A stretch of DNA of 64,000 nt from Echinococcus granulosus (GCF_000524195.1 NW_020170437.1:319525-383524), one strand, 5' to 3'. Counted from the first letter of the stretch, positions 32,301-47,050 are shown. Translations and numbers: made by a program. Notes: generated by a model from the letters alone, not told the origin.

Positions 32301-35300
32301 ACGAAAGCACCTTGAACCCTTTGCAGTGAGAAGACATGCTGCAGGAAAACCTAGGCACCACTTTCAATTCTCTAGTTTTACGAGGAAGAGAGGTTAAATC
32401 CCCACAAACCGACCACTTTTTTGTCGTAACCCAATATGTTAACAATGCATGCTTATCTATAAGAGAATTAAACAGAAAAGTATGCTTTTATTAATGGTCT
32501 TTCTCACTAATTTGGAGAGTTGCCTCAATAAGCAGTCGTAAATGAGTGCCCCTACCACCATACATTATAAAAATGAAGAATAGTAAAATTGGGTTCAGGA
32601 GCAAACACGCTTAGAAGCATCAGCTTCAGAGGAGGATTTGGATTAGATACGATTAACTAGTGAATAGCAACTGCGGAGGTATCCAGAGTTCTGCTGGATG
32701 TTTATTTATTTATGAGCTTGCACAATTTCTGAGGAAACTGGTTGTTCTCATAGCACGGTGGAAGACTCTCTATGTAAGTCGTTTGGAGGTGAAAACTGAT
32801 CTGTACCTTTCTAATCATAGTTAAACTAGTACTTTCTTTGTTTTTGAAAGTAACAATAACCAAATACAAAAAATTACATTCATACATGAATTCATCTTTT
32901 CAAAAATCAAGTTTGTGTTCCAATAAAATAGTTACAATTTCTAAATTTTTAACACGATTTCCATTATCAAATGTTTTCGATGAAACATCTATCCCAAAGT
33001 ATTCAGGATATCGAAGGTACAAGAAAAAAAGTTTAAGCCAAAGATACGTGATTTGTGCCGATTATTTTGGTTGAAACTATGGGTAAGAACTACTTAAAAA
33101 TTTAGCAGTTTAAAATAAGCAGCATCAACTAATAGCATGAGATGTATTCCAAAGGAAAAGGAATTGGTAGGCAAAAAACACACCACTCTCAATGAAAACT
33201 GTTATCTGCATAGTGCTGGTTGGGCAAAACAGCATTTCTATCTAAAATGCTCATTACTTAGGAGAATTAAAATTAATCAAAATATGAAAGATGTAAGCGT
33301 GAATATAAGTGGCTTTTTAAAACGAATTTGGAATGGTAATCAACACACCAGTTTCCAGTGGGACACAGGAAGAATCCGAGAATCCCTAGGAACAGAAACA
33401 AGGGACAAAGCTAAGAAAAAACATACAATGTGCAACAATGTAGAAGGAAAAAAGGATGAGGAAACTTACTCCAAGGTAGTATGTTGGTAAAAAAAATACC
33501 TGAAGAGTATGGAGATACCAGAGCGCAAAAGGGCCCACGTTGTCATCATTGCCGGAGTCGCCGCCAACATCTGGGTCCTGGGCTGAATTGGTTTGTAATT
33601 TTGCGTCAACGGGACGGACAGAAGTGTTAGTGGCACCGCCGCCGCTGCTGCCACCACCACCAACAGCATCGTCGAGCCCACTGGTTCTCACATGCAGCTG
33701 TTGCAGTTTCTGTTGCCGAAGATGGCGGTGGCGGTGCTGATGGTGGCCAGAGGGATGAGCAGTGTCTGGGTCCAAAGGTGGGGGGGATTGTGCGGAGGTG
33801 GAAAGACGGGGAGCACCCTCCCGCAGCGCTGACTGCTCATCCTCTGAGCCCGAAGAGGAGTCATATTCGCTTCGCACGTCGCTGTTCATCCGTTCGTACT
33901 CCGTCTCCGAGGCTGGGTGAGACTGCGTTTGCAAAAAGAGGAATAGAAACGCATGTACACAGGATGCAGTTATTTAGGGGAATGACGCAAGGCTAAAAAT
34001 GTCTAGTCACGTGACCATAGGACGGATTTAATGCGAATGAGAGGACTAACTTAAGAAGAACGTTAATGTAACTACTAGGAAAATTTGTTACGCTAGATGG
34101 ATTTCCAAGCAGGTAATACCAAGAGTTGGATACGTACGAGGAACATAATCGGGTAAAAAGCTGAATACCAAAATTAAGTGGACACATTTACCGTGCTGTA
34201 AACATGCTATTCATCTAAATTTACAGTTAAAATATATGCAAACTCAAATATTCTCTAATGAGACTAAAATAAGATGACCAGTTCTTAATTGCCCAATTCC
34301 CCTGTGGGACATGCAAGACCCATGCAATGAAGAAACGTCCCAACTCTGAAGTCACTTGAATTTTAAAACAACAAAGAGGTTTCTGGGAACCAGCTGAGAT
34401 TTAAATTATGAAGAAAATCGAAAGACACAATAGGTTTTTAGGTGATGAGAGCTCCAAGTGAGAAGTGATGTTAAACGGGCTTATTAAAAAACCCTTTATT
34501 TGATGCATGGTTACACACAGTACTACAATGGTAAATTTGAAACGAAACTATGGCCAATGATCAAAAGCAATGAATTTCACACATGGCATTATAAAAGCAT
34601 AAGTGTACAACGAAGGTTGGACAGGCTTTTAACCATATGAACCAAACATAAAGGTAAAATAAGACTTTTACTTCTCTACTTATGGCTTTCAATTTTTTGT
34701 GTAACTGACACCTGATATTTACTGTGGACGACGCAATTTACATAAGTTTCGGTCTATTTCAGCAAATATAATAAATGGATTTCAATAAGTATTAGGAATC
34801 AAAAATAATTAGCAAACTGTGGTCCCTTTCATCAACAGGTTACATGAACCTACAAGATCTTCATAATTTCCCTTAAAGCAAAAAGGACTACCCCAGTTTA
34901 AACAATAGTAGTAGGGCAGAGTTTCAATGAAACACGATTTTATAGCCGCCACAATTGCAAAAAAATATACATGACACCTTATGATGCATTATGCTTGTAC
35001 ACAGATTTCGTAACTCCTACATTGTGTTTCTCAGCTTTGATGTCGCCAATGTAAGTGAGTTGATTCAGCAAAGATAGAGTTGATTGCAAGCTATTCGGTT
35101 TTGGAAGCAGCCAACTTCCCTCTTTTTGAAAAGTTAAGTGAAGGCACTATGTCACTCCGTTATAGGAGCAAGGTTTTCACCACTTTCTTTCAAGGTGAAA
35201 AGACATGGCCCCAAATATGCAACTAGCTAAATATGTCGAAAAAACAAAACATAACTGAAGTTCTGACAAGGGCACGACAAATCGCTATAACTGGTTAAAA

Positions 35301-38300
35301 ACAAGATACAATTAGGAGATGGAAGTACGCAACTACACTTTGACAATCCGAAAGTACCCGCTTCAAATAAAAGCCATACTCAAGCTTTTGTGCGGAGAAA
35401 CGCAACAAATGATAAAAACAGCATGTCAACCTTTTAAAAGTGTCGTGTTCTTATTTTTGACGAGAACAAGTGAGGAATGAAGAGTAAAAAACGTTAATCA
35501 GACCAGTACTCCTCAATGCTGACCCGGGAAAGTAGCAAGGAGTATTAAAAAACATCCAGCATTCCTAAATAACTTTAAGGATATTCAGCTTAGTTTAAGC
35601 ACAAAACTAGGATGTATTTTTTATTAGTAGGCCCGCTTTAACGCAATTTTTTAATGAACATTCGGAGCAGGCGATCTCCAAATCATTTTAATAAAGAACT
35701 TGGATTGGGTAATCAGTACAAATGCGAGTGTCTAATGATGCATTGAATGTCCATTACACAAATACAGTAAATGGAGACCGTTGCAGCGGAGTGCAACCAA
35801 TGGGTCGGAAAAAGTCACGATGGAAGCTAAGATTAACAATTAAAACTGCAACCGGATATATCTATGCTGTGGAGAAAGTGCAATAGCCTGAAAACAAAAT
35901 AAGTGGTCATGTGGAAGGCAGGATTGACCGAACAATCGATTCTTCCATACCAAAAAGAAGCAAACTATATGGGGAAAAAACACCCCACGCGTTGGTTAAA
36001 ATTAACTGTAATATTAGTTTTGTGCAAATTCTTCGTTTAAAAACTGACAACAGCAGAAAGTGTTAACCTTTAACGAGGTAATGGAAAGGAGGTCGTAAAC
36101 AGCAGCTTCTCATTTAGAGCCAGAACGAAACACCAAAAGCGTATAAATGATTGTGACCTGCACGAATCTCAGGACCTCATACTGAGGTAAACTAATAAAC
36201 CGTCAAACCTGATTCAAAATGTTACACGAAGGAGGAACAACAAACATGGCTAACTCATTCGAGTACTATATAGGCATAACCGAATCCGTTCGCTTCAGAA
36301 AACGAAAAAGTGAAAGTAGGACAACTTTTCAGACTAAATGAGCAGTTATGGCGTGATTTAACAGAAATGCTCCAAGGGGGGTTAAACCATGGTAGATAGA
36401 GAATACGCAGTTGGGTTCAAAATGAAAAGTTAAGCATTCTTCAGTGCACATTACTACATTCATTCAATTCGAAGGAGCCATGGTACAACGGCCTCTGTAA
36501 GTTTAAAGTAGTAGAAATTGACGAGAGCATGGAAGGTGTACGAAATTCATAAAAGGGAACTAAAATAGCAGTAACCCAACAGATAAGGTAATTTACAGCT
36601 TATCAAATGCCTCGAAGCAAATGTTTATCAGTTACCAACAGGGGTAAAACATTACAACGAAATAATACTTTACAGCATATGTAGATTCGAATTATCGAAA
36701 AGTGAGCAAGAAAGGCTTTCATACGGATTACGTAAAAACTGATTTTAAAATGCAAAGCCGTAAATCTACCCTTAGTATTTGAACGCAAGGATTGTATAAT
36801 TACAGAGTATTCTTCACATCATCACAATCAAAAATGCTGACACGACACAATGCCAACGGTGGAAATAGGAGAATAGGATGGGATTTGAAAGTTTGTTCAA
36901 AGATGGATTGACGTGCATAAATCTATGATTCACTACCTCATGTGACTGGAAACCTGTGCAGAAAGAAGGTAACCACATAAGTAGCCATTCCATTCAAGAC
37001 AAGAAAAGAGTAGCCAACGTGAGTAACTGGTAGGTCAAAATTGCGATCAAGGAATTAGTAGGATATAGGCTGCCATGCGGGAACCGAAATACTAAGCAGG
37101 CCAAAATGCAGGTCGCCAAATGGTAGCGCATTAACAAAACGAGTAGGGAAAACAGCAGGAAATATAAGTATACAAACCTTACCTTATTTAGTCCAGGTCC
37201 ATTTGACTTCTAACAAAAATGTTGAAAAATCAAGTTAACGTACAAAGTACTTAAAATATCACAGATTTAAATTTTGCAGCGCGAAACACAAACCTAAACC
37301 GAATTACCTCTTCAAAACAGACCAACCATTTTCTTGTTTAAAATGTTAGTGATTCCTTAATTTAGACAACACCATGGTAAAAAGGATTTCAAATTAGGAG
37401 GTCAGATTCAATATCATATGCAAATGTTGTACGATTAAAATCAGACGCAGTGGCCACAACTTATCCACGTTAATGGAGTCCAGTCCATTGCAAAACCTTT
37501 TTCCCCTATAGGAACAAGACTTATTACAACAAAATAAAATCATCTGTTGTCAATATTGATGGAAGCAGAACAAGTATTGAATGGTTACCAAGCCAAAGTC
37601 TCAGAATTAAAGCCGCTGATAAAATACAATGACCAAACAAACAATACACAATGCCGATGGTCCAGTCAAGAGAGGGAAATGCAATAATCCCTCGGATCTC
37701 ATAAACCACTCTAATTTTATTTCAATTTAGACACATCCAGCAATAACACTGAGCAAGGTGACCCAGATTGGTTGTATCAAGGTTAGGCTAATGATACCCG
37801 AATGCGTCAATAAATTGCGCCCTTGCAAAAGCACGAGATAGAACGCATGGAAAAACACACATATGGTGGAAAACTATAAAGTTATTTCTTAAAGATTTGA
37901 ATACACTCATACAAGAGCAGTCATCAATAAAAAAGTGACCTTGGTGTCAAGCAAAGAGAATATCAAATAAGCCTGCAGAAATATGGGGGACGAAGCAGCG
38001 CAGTACGTGTATCGACAAAATTAAGAGCAGTTAGAAACGCGGATAAATTCATAGAAGAATGACTGGATCCATCTGAAAGACAGAACAGGATACATTAAAA
38101 GCCAACCTCTATTTCAGTATTGACTGCCAATTTTTGTGCAACAAAACGGACCCCCCCGGCAGAATCCCAGTTTACGGCGTCAGTTACTGGTATTAGCAGG
38201 AATAGTCTGTAGTATACAACATTGAACTAAATTATACACAACGGTTCTGTAACAGCTGCTTTCATAACTAAAGTAGAATTTCTGCAATATATAGGATTGT

Positions 38301-41300
38301 TCAAATTTTGGTAGCAAATTCAATTGTTCAAAAAACTGAGAAAGTACTTTAAATAACCAGAGGTCCGGGAAAGGTGTGGCAACAAGAACACACATGCCTT
38401 TCTATTTGATTATTAAAGTAAAACAAACCCTATATATCCTATGCCGATTTTAAACTTGCTAATCATTGCAAATTTGTCGACATTTTGCAATTTGCAAGTG
38501 CCACTTACGACAGCAATCTCGTAAACAAATCTCTTTAAGAGTAAAACTTCAGTAACCTTTGGTTATAAATGAGGACATGCGAATTCACAAAGATGTCATT
38601 TATTTCTGACTCCTCTTAGCTAATGCAAGCCCGTCGCTTGAATATACATTTAATACTCAAGGCACGTTGGCTAAGCTTTGTTAACAACACGTTAGCACCT
38701 AGGTGCGAGGATTCTGCAAGACCCAACGTCCAAGCTCACGTACGCACACAAAACTCAGGATGATCAAATCATTACTTCAGGGTAAAGAGAAAGAAAGGAA
38801 AGATTTTTGGAACTAAAACGCAATAAATTTGTGATTAAACAAAATTTGTAGATCGTGAATAGAAATGTGCTGTGGAGCCTGTAGAGATAAAAAAATTATG
38901 GAATTTTAATGAAATGACATAAAACACAAGAGGAGAGCACCTTACATACCACTGAATCCATGGAAAGATTCTTCTTTCGAAGGTTGACCACCTTCGTTCG
39001 AACTGCCTGAGCAGCTGCTCGTTTCTGAGCTGCGCTGGAGTTTCTGGGAGGAATAAGAATAAATGATCATTCGATACACCTGGCAGAAGCTAATGCTTTT
39101 AATGAGTATGCTAAGAACAGGAGATAAACCGAGCAATAGGAAAGTGTTTCCAGCTATTTTTTCTTTATCATACGAGCAAAAATAGTCAAGACAACTAGTG
39201 CTGGTGTAAAGAATTGCCTTAAGAAGACCAATACAAACACTGGTGATTTTGCATGATTAAAACTACCCATTCATTTGTAATGCAATGCAGGCAAGTGAGT
39301 GATTACGAACCTGCGGCAGGTGGCAACGACGGTGGTGTTGGAGACGGATGCTTTGGACGCAACTGTGGGAGTGAGTGAGAGGGGATGGTGATGAAGTCCC
39401 GACTCGGAAGCAGCGACGACATCGTCAACGAAGGACGGCTCGTAAGCCTCTTCTGGGAGACCAATGGACCCCGTTAAGAGACGCGGAACCTGTTGTGTCC
39501 CCCTCTGTTGGTGCCGATGATGACTGGCACGCTCGAAGAAGAGCTTGAGAAACTTGGCGCGCTGGCGTCGACGACTCGTGAACGTGTCATTCGTCTCCAA
39601 GTCATCTTCTTCACCCCTCCTCTCCTCCTCCTTTTCCTCTGGCGGCCTGGGCTCTCCTTGATTTTCTTTGAGAGGACTGTCTGCAGTTATAGTGTACAGG
39701 ACACCAGCATTATGCACTAATGGTGAAACTTTTAGATGTACTGCGAATGCATTGCGTCACTAAGTACTATGATATAGTAAATGACATTTAAAGTACCATG
39801 GGGATCAGGTTAACTACAGCAAATATGTCGTTTCTTTCCTATGGGTAGCGGTACGCTAGTATTCAACAATTCCTTATTAAGGATTCTTGCCGATCATTAA
39901 AATACACTTGAAAGAAAGATGTTGGAAGTCAACTGATCACAATCTTTATGGCACTAAATAACGATAAGCCAAATAGCCTAGTCAAAGACGAGTAACATTA
40001 ACGACGCATTCCGGCTGCTTGGATTACCTTCGTTTGACGAAGCCAAAGGTATCTGAAAGTAAAAACAAGGCATTAAAATGGAGGAGAACGAGGAAGTGAA
40101 GCAATTCAAAGGACTTAGCACATTCCTCTCAACTCACCACATCGATCCTATCGCCATTTCGCAATTTCACAGAGGAAACAACAAGGTCATCGTTCGAATT
40201 AGAATTCCTAACACATAAAATTTGATACGATTAACGAGGTCACATAATCACGATTACATCACAAGAGGTGTAAAATAAAAATCCGCAAAGACAATCATGT
40301 GAGAGTTCACCACCAACAGTGGGGAACATGGGAGTTAAAAGTAGTGTTTCAAATAATCTGCCGACATAAACATATTCACAGATTAACAGCTTGCTGATGA
40401 AACCTGAATAATTACAAAAACCTCAATTAATTAGTTCATCAACAGCACCTACACAGAAACGAAAAGTGACGGTATGAGCAAATAAATGCTCTGCATTTAC
40501 AACTGAGAATGAACATGAAAGTTGTTAAAATGTTTGTTTATCACAACCAAATAAGCCGCTGAATTAACGGATCTCAGGTGAATACTGAGTTATGGGTAAA
40601 TCCTCAATAATAGACTCGAGAGCAATTTCTCTGCAACAAACAAAACCCACAAACAACCACAATAGAGAAACGCTGAAAGTTATCTACAACTGTTAATGTA
40701 ACGTTCCTTTGTTCACTCCGCAAGATAATTACGCATTGATAGTGCGATCCATGGTGCACATAAACCAAAACCGGTAGTACGAAAATGACAACACGTGCAC
40801 GTTCATTCCCCAAAATTCCCTCTTCGGCATACGCAGTGCGTCAATTTAACTATTAATCCCATTCTTTGGGAAAAAATATGCATCGTCTACCCACACAACT
40901 GGCGAATCCGAGTCCGTAGGCGACATAACATAACTGAGACCGATAAGTTTACCACGATCTGCAAGCTGGCTATGGAATGCCATGAGCGGAGTTAAAAGCC
41001 GTATTTAGAATGTTTCTAGTAAGAAAACTACTTAATTTATCATAAATAATCTGGAAAATAATTGCCTGAATGACCCAATATTCACCCTGAATTAGATGAC
41101 CATGCGCTAATAAAGCAAAATTTTGTGATAAATCGGGAAGAGACAGATTAAATATCATGGCAACACACACTTCGATTTGTTAAACGAACATACACAGCAC
41201 ATTTTTGAAGAAGTTATTCAAGTAAAATGGATGTTCCTGATAAAACGCAAATTACGCGAGCATCAAAAGAATGACACACCATAACAAAAAAATTAATATA

Positions 41301-44300
41301 GTTGATTAAAACTCCAAAAATTTGGATCTGCAATACACATGAACAATAATAGGAGCCGGAAGGGGAAGAATTTTCACTGGGTCGGAAACGAGATCTTCGT
41401 CAAAACAAACATGAAGCCTAATTATGTACAGAGTACAAAGTCATACCTCATATACTGAGGCTAACGCAAATTTCACCTCCCCACGCACATTAATTCCAGC
41501 CAGGCTAGTTTACGTGAGGGAATAATGAGGCTTGGGTTTAATGAGTACATTGATCTGGGAAAGTAGAGGCAGGCAGGAAATAAAACTCTCAAAACTTCTA
41601 TATCGTTGTAGTAGGTATGAACGCCGTGGAACAAGCTGTAAAATCAAATTGTAAGAAAGATAGCTTATTTTGGTACGTGACAATAGAACATTAGGTGCAA
41701 CAAATTTGGACAGTGTTCTCTTAAATTATGCTACATGCAAGAAAAAAACTATGGAAATCAAGCAATCGAGGAGTGGACGACAAAAAAACATGAGCATGAT
41801 TGCAATGCGGCGGCATATAAACATTGCGACAACACGGAAAAAAAAGTGGTAAACCACCAATAAAAATCGAGCAGTTGTTTGAAAACGAAGTACAACAGTT
41901 CGTTCCAGAGTACTTTTAGCATTGCAGCTTTCACATGAATCCAATGCTGGTCAAGCAAAATATGGTTGGATAAATTATAACAAAAATAGAGAGGTCATAA
42001 ATTTGTTTGCTGATGTCTCATGATGCGAGAGGTTAAAATATCAAACATACTTACAACTCGTTGAGAACCACCACGTCCTCATGTTCATCTAAAACGAGAT
42101 TTAATGTAGTGAAATAATTTTTAGACACCAAGTAGACAACGCTATTTTAAGCAGCCTTCAAATCTCTATACACAATTGCTCATAGTGAGAAACTTAGGTG
42201 ACCAAATGGCAACGCAAGGTTGTCACAAATAAGTGCACTTTTGTACAGAACACTTCCGCTTCCCTAATAACAAGTCATAACTTCCGTCCAATGTCAACTG
42301 TGGGACCCCAGAGCTGGGCATGGCTGCACAAGCAGTCAAAATTGGTTTTATATATGCACGCACCACTCGAAAACGCATATATCATACAGTTCTTGTACGT
42401 TAGATTGAACTGCATAATCAGGTTTCCTGGTTTTTCTTCTGAGGTACGTTCAAGCTTTTTGAGTATGAGCGCATGTCCACCAACGGATCGGACGGACCGC
42501 TTGGTTGCAAATTTTCAACGAAAAGTAAACAATTCTCCTCAGATGAAAAGACCCCAGAAAGGAGTAATTACTATAAAGGAATATGGAAATATTAGAATTT
42601 TTCAACTTGTGTTGACAAAAAATAGCGTCACGGAGGTTAGGTATTTTCCTCACTAAAGATGTGCAAATAGGTACATATGAACTCAATTATGCAGCTATCG
42701 CCTTTGTTGGTATAAGGAATGGCTTTAAAAATAATCCACACTAGAGCATATTTTAATCTTTCTAATATTGTGCTGTATCAATGTGCGTTTTCATCTGTAG
42801 GCCGGAAGTAGCGAATTCCAACTGGAAATGGTGAGCAGCATAAATGTTTTGGTGAAATACTGTTGGGCGACTGACGTTAAAAACCCATCAAGGGATCGCA
42901 AAGCGCCATAAAAGAAGACCACGTTCTACCACAGAAAAATAATCAAAGTGGCGATCCAATGTCGAAAAACTGAACAAACCAGTAAATTCGGCTTCCTCGG
43001 CTCCGGACTCCTCATCACCTTCTCCTTCGTCTTCTCCAAACGTTGCACCGTAAACCCTAGAGAGACGGGTCTTCCACTTTGAGGGTGGCGACGACTGCTG
43101 TCCCACAAGGCCAGATCCGGACGCCAGCTGCTTGAGCTGATAACCAGCAAATACTTCCGGGTCAGTAACGCCCCGCATTTTGGCCTCTTTAAAGTGCTTA
43201 ATCTTCTGCTCCAGCGGAGAAACTAATACGGGAGTAGTAGACACGGAGAGGCAGAAGTCGGGGCTGAGAGAGGCGCTGCGCTTGCGGAGGCAATACTGCA
43301 GCTCGCCCTCGTAAGCTTCCTGATCACTCTCCACATCGGCATCATTGCCAGCGCCTGACGAGGACTTGCGTTCGTGTGGGACCTCTGTTTGCGAACCGCC
43401 ACCACCACTGCAGAATAGCTTACCGTGGTTGCGCGGAGCCAGTTTAAGGGAGAGGGCGCGACGGCGGTAACCAGTGGGAGTCAGGTCCTCTGGTAGCCCA
43501 TCGCCACCTTCACTTCCCTCCGTCAGGGAGTCGTGAGACTTTTCTGCTTTTTGCCTGTTGACTGGGCGCGTCACCTCATTTCCCCGAGCCACAGCCGGCT
43601 GGTGGCTGAAAAGGACACAGCGCATTGCGGCCGATGAACCTGATATATTCAATGTAGTCTCGTAAATAAATTAATGGCCAAAAGTAATGCGTCGAATGAA
43701 GTAACGTAATAACTTCATAAGAAGGATGTATAGAAGAGCGCTTTAAATGTCAAGAATGAGATTATAACATGGATATTAAACTAGATGGTCACGATATCAC
43801 ATTTTTGTCGAAATTGAGGTAAAGCTTCATGACAGCAACATAAAGACGAATGGAATTGAGAATATTACATATTTGCTATAAGACTGCCTAGACTGATATG
43901 GCCGTGCAGATTAAATGGTGAGCCTTGAACCCCGACAAGCAAGTCAAAACAAGCGTTTCTGTGTACCAGGAGATTGAGCAGAAAAATCGTTTCATACAAA
44001 ACCGTTATTTTTTATTTTGTAAAATAGGCCCAGACATAAAATTATGGATGCAAAAATACGCTGGTAGTGTGAAAAGAAATCTAGACCATGCAAAAAAAGA
44101 GTCTCCGCCCACAGCAACAGACAACTCGCTGATGTAATGTCACAGAACAATCTCACCAAACAATAAAACATAGCAAAAGGACAGCGAAGTATCCTGCAAT
44201 TATAAATATTTATACAAGCATACCGTGAGGCTTTGGGTGAATCGTCCAAATGATTGATTTCAACTGGAATGTGGCCAGAGGAGAATAAGGAAATTGCCTT

Positions 44301-47050
44301 ATCTTTTGTCACATGATTAGATGTGGCGGTCTCCGACGAAAGACAGGACTGTGTTGTTGCACCTGCGTGATTAGAAACATTGGATTGCGTTTGGGCAGCG
44401 ACAGTTGTTATTTCTACTGCTACTGTGGATTGTGGTGGTGGTGGTGATGAAGATTCGGGGACGGCAACGGAATCGGGCAAAGAAACCGATCCTGAAACGC
44501 GCCTCGAAGAGGAAGTGCGGGTGCGATGCTGAGGATCATAAGCGGTTATCTGTGCATGCAAAATACCAAGACCGAGGCCCACCGCTAAAGGCATAAAAAC
44601 GTCAGCAGCAGTCACCTAAACGCGAAAATGGAGAAATGCATAACCAATAATTTGGTACATTGTAAAATACTCGCTTCAGGACCAAACTATACAAAACTTA
44701 TGGTGTCATATTTGTGGGGTAGTAATACTAAAAGACAGCTTACCTATCTGAAATATATCAAGAAGCCTTTAACGATAATGGCAATGACCAAACACTGTCA
44801 CATTAAATATGTGGTTATCAACCGCTTAAACTGCACAGACGGGGACTTTACGAACACAGAGAGCAGACCTTGAATAGGGAGGTCCAGAATAAAACACAGT
44901 GATAAACAGATAAGAAAGTACCGTGTGAAAAAAGTACAGTGAAGGAAAGTGTAAACGCAGTCCAAATACGCAAGCTCAAACGGGTGCGTCGTGTGCTTAT
45001 ATAAAGGAAACAAATACAACAATGGATTTTATTCGACTTTATCAAATCAAAACTTTCCAGTATCCACAATATTATTAGCAAGTGCCTAGGTAGAGTGATA
45101 TAAAATATTCAAAAGGTAAGAAATAGTGAAATCTGAAGGAAATAATATGAACTTTACGAGACTTTAAAGTCTGACAAATGACGACGATGGGTAGAGTTGC
45201 AAAACGGGTCTCAATTAATGCAAAAATGACGTGAAGATGTTGTGTATGTTACCATTTTGTCAATCATAAGTTAATTCCTGAAAAAAATTACTCGGTCTCC
45301 GGACAATAACCACCCCGGAGTCGTGTTTATACAGAACACTTCCGACAAAATATATTCAACGATCCAACACATGCTACGCGGGAATCAGGACAAGAAAAAG
45401 GCGTTTCATTCCAGCAGCACTTTTTTCATGCAAATCTCTGATTAAGGGAACAAAGAAATTTCTACTTGAGAGAGCAAACAAAAAAACGCGTAAGAAATAC
45501 TCGAATACGCATTTATAAAAAAATCGTAGTAGTAAGAATAGTCGAAGTGAAGGTTGTAAATCGACACCGGTGTAGACAAGATAAGACTGACTTAGCCATC
45601 CCCGAACTACATTGAACACGAGGGAGAATAAATCAATTCCTAAAGTAACGACAAAAGGTGAGAAAGTTCTTATTGGTGGGTATTTCTCAAGTCCTGTGGG
45701 TTAATCGTTGGTGAAGTTATTGCTCGAAATCTACCGAGAAGCGGCCATTAACTTTGGGTCGGGTAAATCTACCAACTCTTGTTAAGTTAAAAGTACTACT
45801 TGTTCTAAATAAGAGTAAAGGTTGGAATGTTGAGATGGCTGCCGAGCGTAGGTACCTGGAAAATGCACATAAGTGCATAGGATCATACCCTGTAAATAAA
45901 CTCATTTCATGCTAGTGAGGTTTTGATACAGCTGACAAACCCTCTATGAATAACAATCGGAAGCGTATATTAACGCCTCTATAAAGTCCCTGAATAGTAT
46001 ATCCAAATGCTACTTTGGCAACCCTTAAGTCATCTGAATGACGTGCTTCAAATAAACTGAAAATAATTGAATACGAGTGGAAATTTATCGATTGCTATTC
46101 CGATCCTCCATTACTGGGACTTTGTTTGATTAAGAAAAAAAAATCCTAAATTGAAAGAATCAGGCTCAGAACACACAGAACTAAAGTAAAAAGTTCGCCT
46201 ATTTCTTAAATAAAGTTGATACTTAAGACAGATGAGATGATGGAGAGGCAAATCACCTTAGTGTTCCTGGGATCAAGGAAAAGAAAGCAGACGACCTGCA
46301 GAAGCTGAAGAATGAAATGAAATACTATGCAAGCAGCCATGCGGGGAGAAGTGTGACGACACCAGTAATCCCAATAAATAGAGGCAAAAGCCGTCGTTTT
46401 GATACCACGCCAAATCTCAGCACTCCAGTCATGTTTTGACTTGCTTTTGTATGCCGTCCCTTAAGAAAGAAGTAATATTAGGGCGCTGCAAATGTAAAGA
46501 GAGAGTTTGTCGAAAACAGCATTTACCATTTAATAAATCCAAATCAACACGGTCTTTGCTGAAGCTACATTCCTTTCTAGATTTCGTTCCCAACTCCTAT
46601 GATTAAAACATATCATTACATTGAAAATCCGACTAAACAACAATAATAATACCAGGTTCACATTACCTATTAATTAGCATAACTAGGTTTTTCACTAATA
46701 TACAGAAAAAACACACGAGAGAGAATTGGGAACAAATGCACAAATTAGAACAATAAAGTAAACGGAAAAATTGAAATAAAAAATACATCAACTGAATTAT
46801 CTCCGTAGTCTGCCAGGGTTAAAAGCAGTAATTAACAGCGCATAATACAAATCCAAGGGAAAAATCGGATTTGTGGGGAATTCTAACAGGAATTTTAACA
46901 AAAGTGGATTAGAAAAACATCTCACGCGAAGAATACGTTGCTCGATACTTTTATCCCACAGCGATGCGTCATAGTAAACAAGCTGGACGTTAGGAAAGTA
47001 GGATGCCAAACCTCCGATTGAAACCAGGATATTAACTCCTCCAATGGCAT
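29320..47050 (-). CDS. PHTF: PHTF family multipass ER membrane protein
   Basis: Homologue of PHTF1/PHTF2, ER-resident multipass proteins once named putative homeodomain transcription factors; their molecular role is unclear. Minus-strand exons: 47050-47012, 46982-46926, 46596-46527, 46459-46257, 44615-44224, 43605-42980, 42088-42055, 40207-40138, 40052-40028, 39680-39311, 39043-38950, 37209-37183, 33922-33500, 33385-33349, 32102-32023, 31531-31197, 31057-30961, 30431-30198 (or 30213), 30039-29872, 29577-29320. They join in frame to about 1212 residues; human PHTF1 has about 760. The N-terminus MPLEELISWFQSE then LVYYDASLWDKSIEQRILR aligns gap-free with the vertebrate start. The C-terminal half has YVWEGKK, VVIFFLLSVAERSFQQ, LRSYLKKRGPQRS, LSFFLLRFLTLG, SILITEQ, KKEELSTTNQVLKLAESLL and NPLIYNVFKLVLL. 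The extra length is Ser/Gly/acidic disordered sequence in the middle exons. Exons at 39.0 and 37.2 kb are the least certain. Confidence 0.88.

Noticed and set aside
33137..33490. 117-codon plus-strand open frame
   Set aside because: It overlaps the phase-consistent PHTF exon 33385-33349 on the other strand and shows no domain.
33540..33740. Pro/Cys-rich plus-strand open frames over PHTF exon 33922-33500
   Set aside because: Antisense shadows of the Gly/His/Gln-rich PHTF coding sequence.
42198..42656. 152-codon plus-strand open frame in a PHTF intron
   Set aside because: Long but without recognisable motif, poor start context and no splice or polyadenylation signals.
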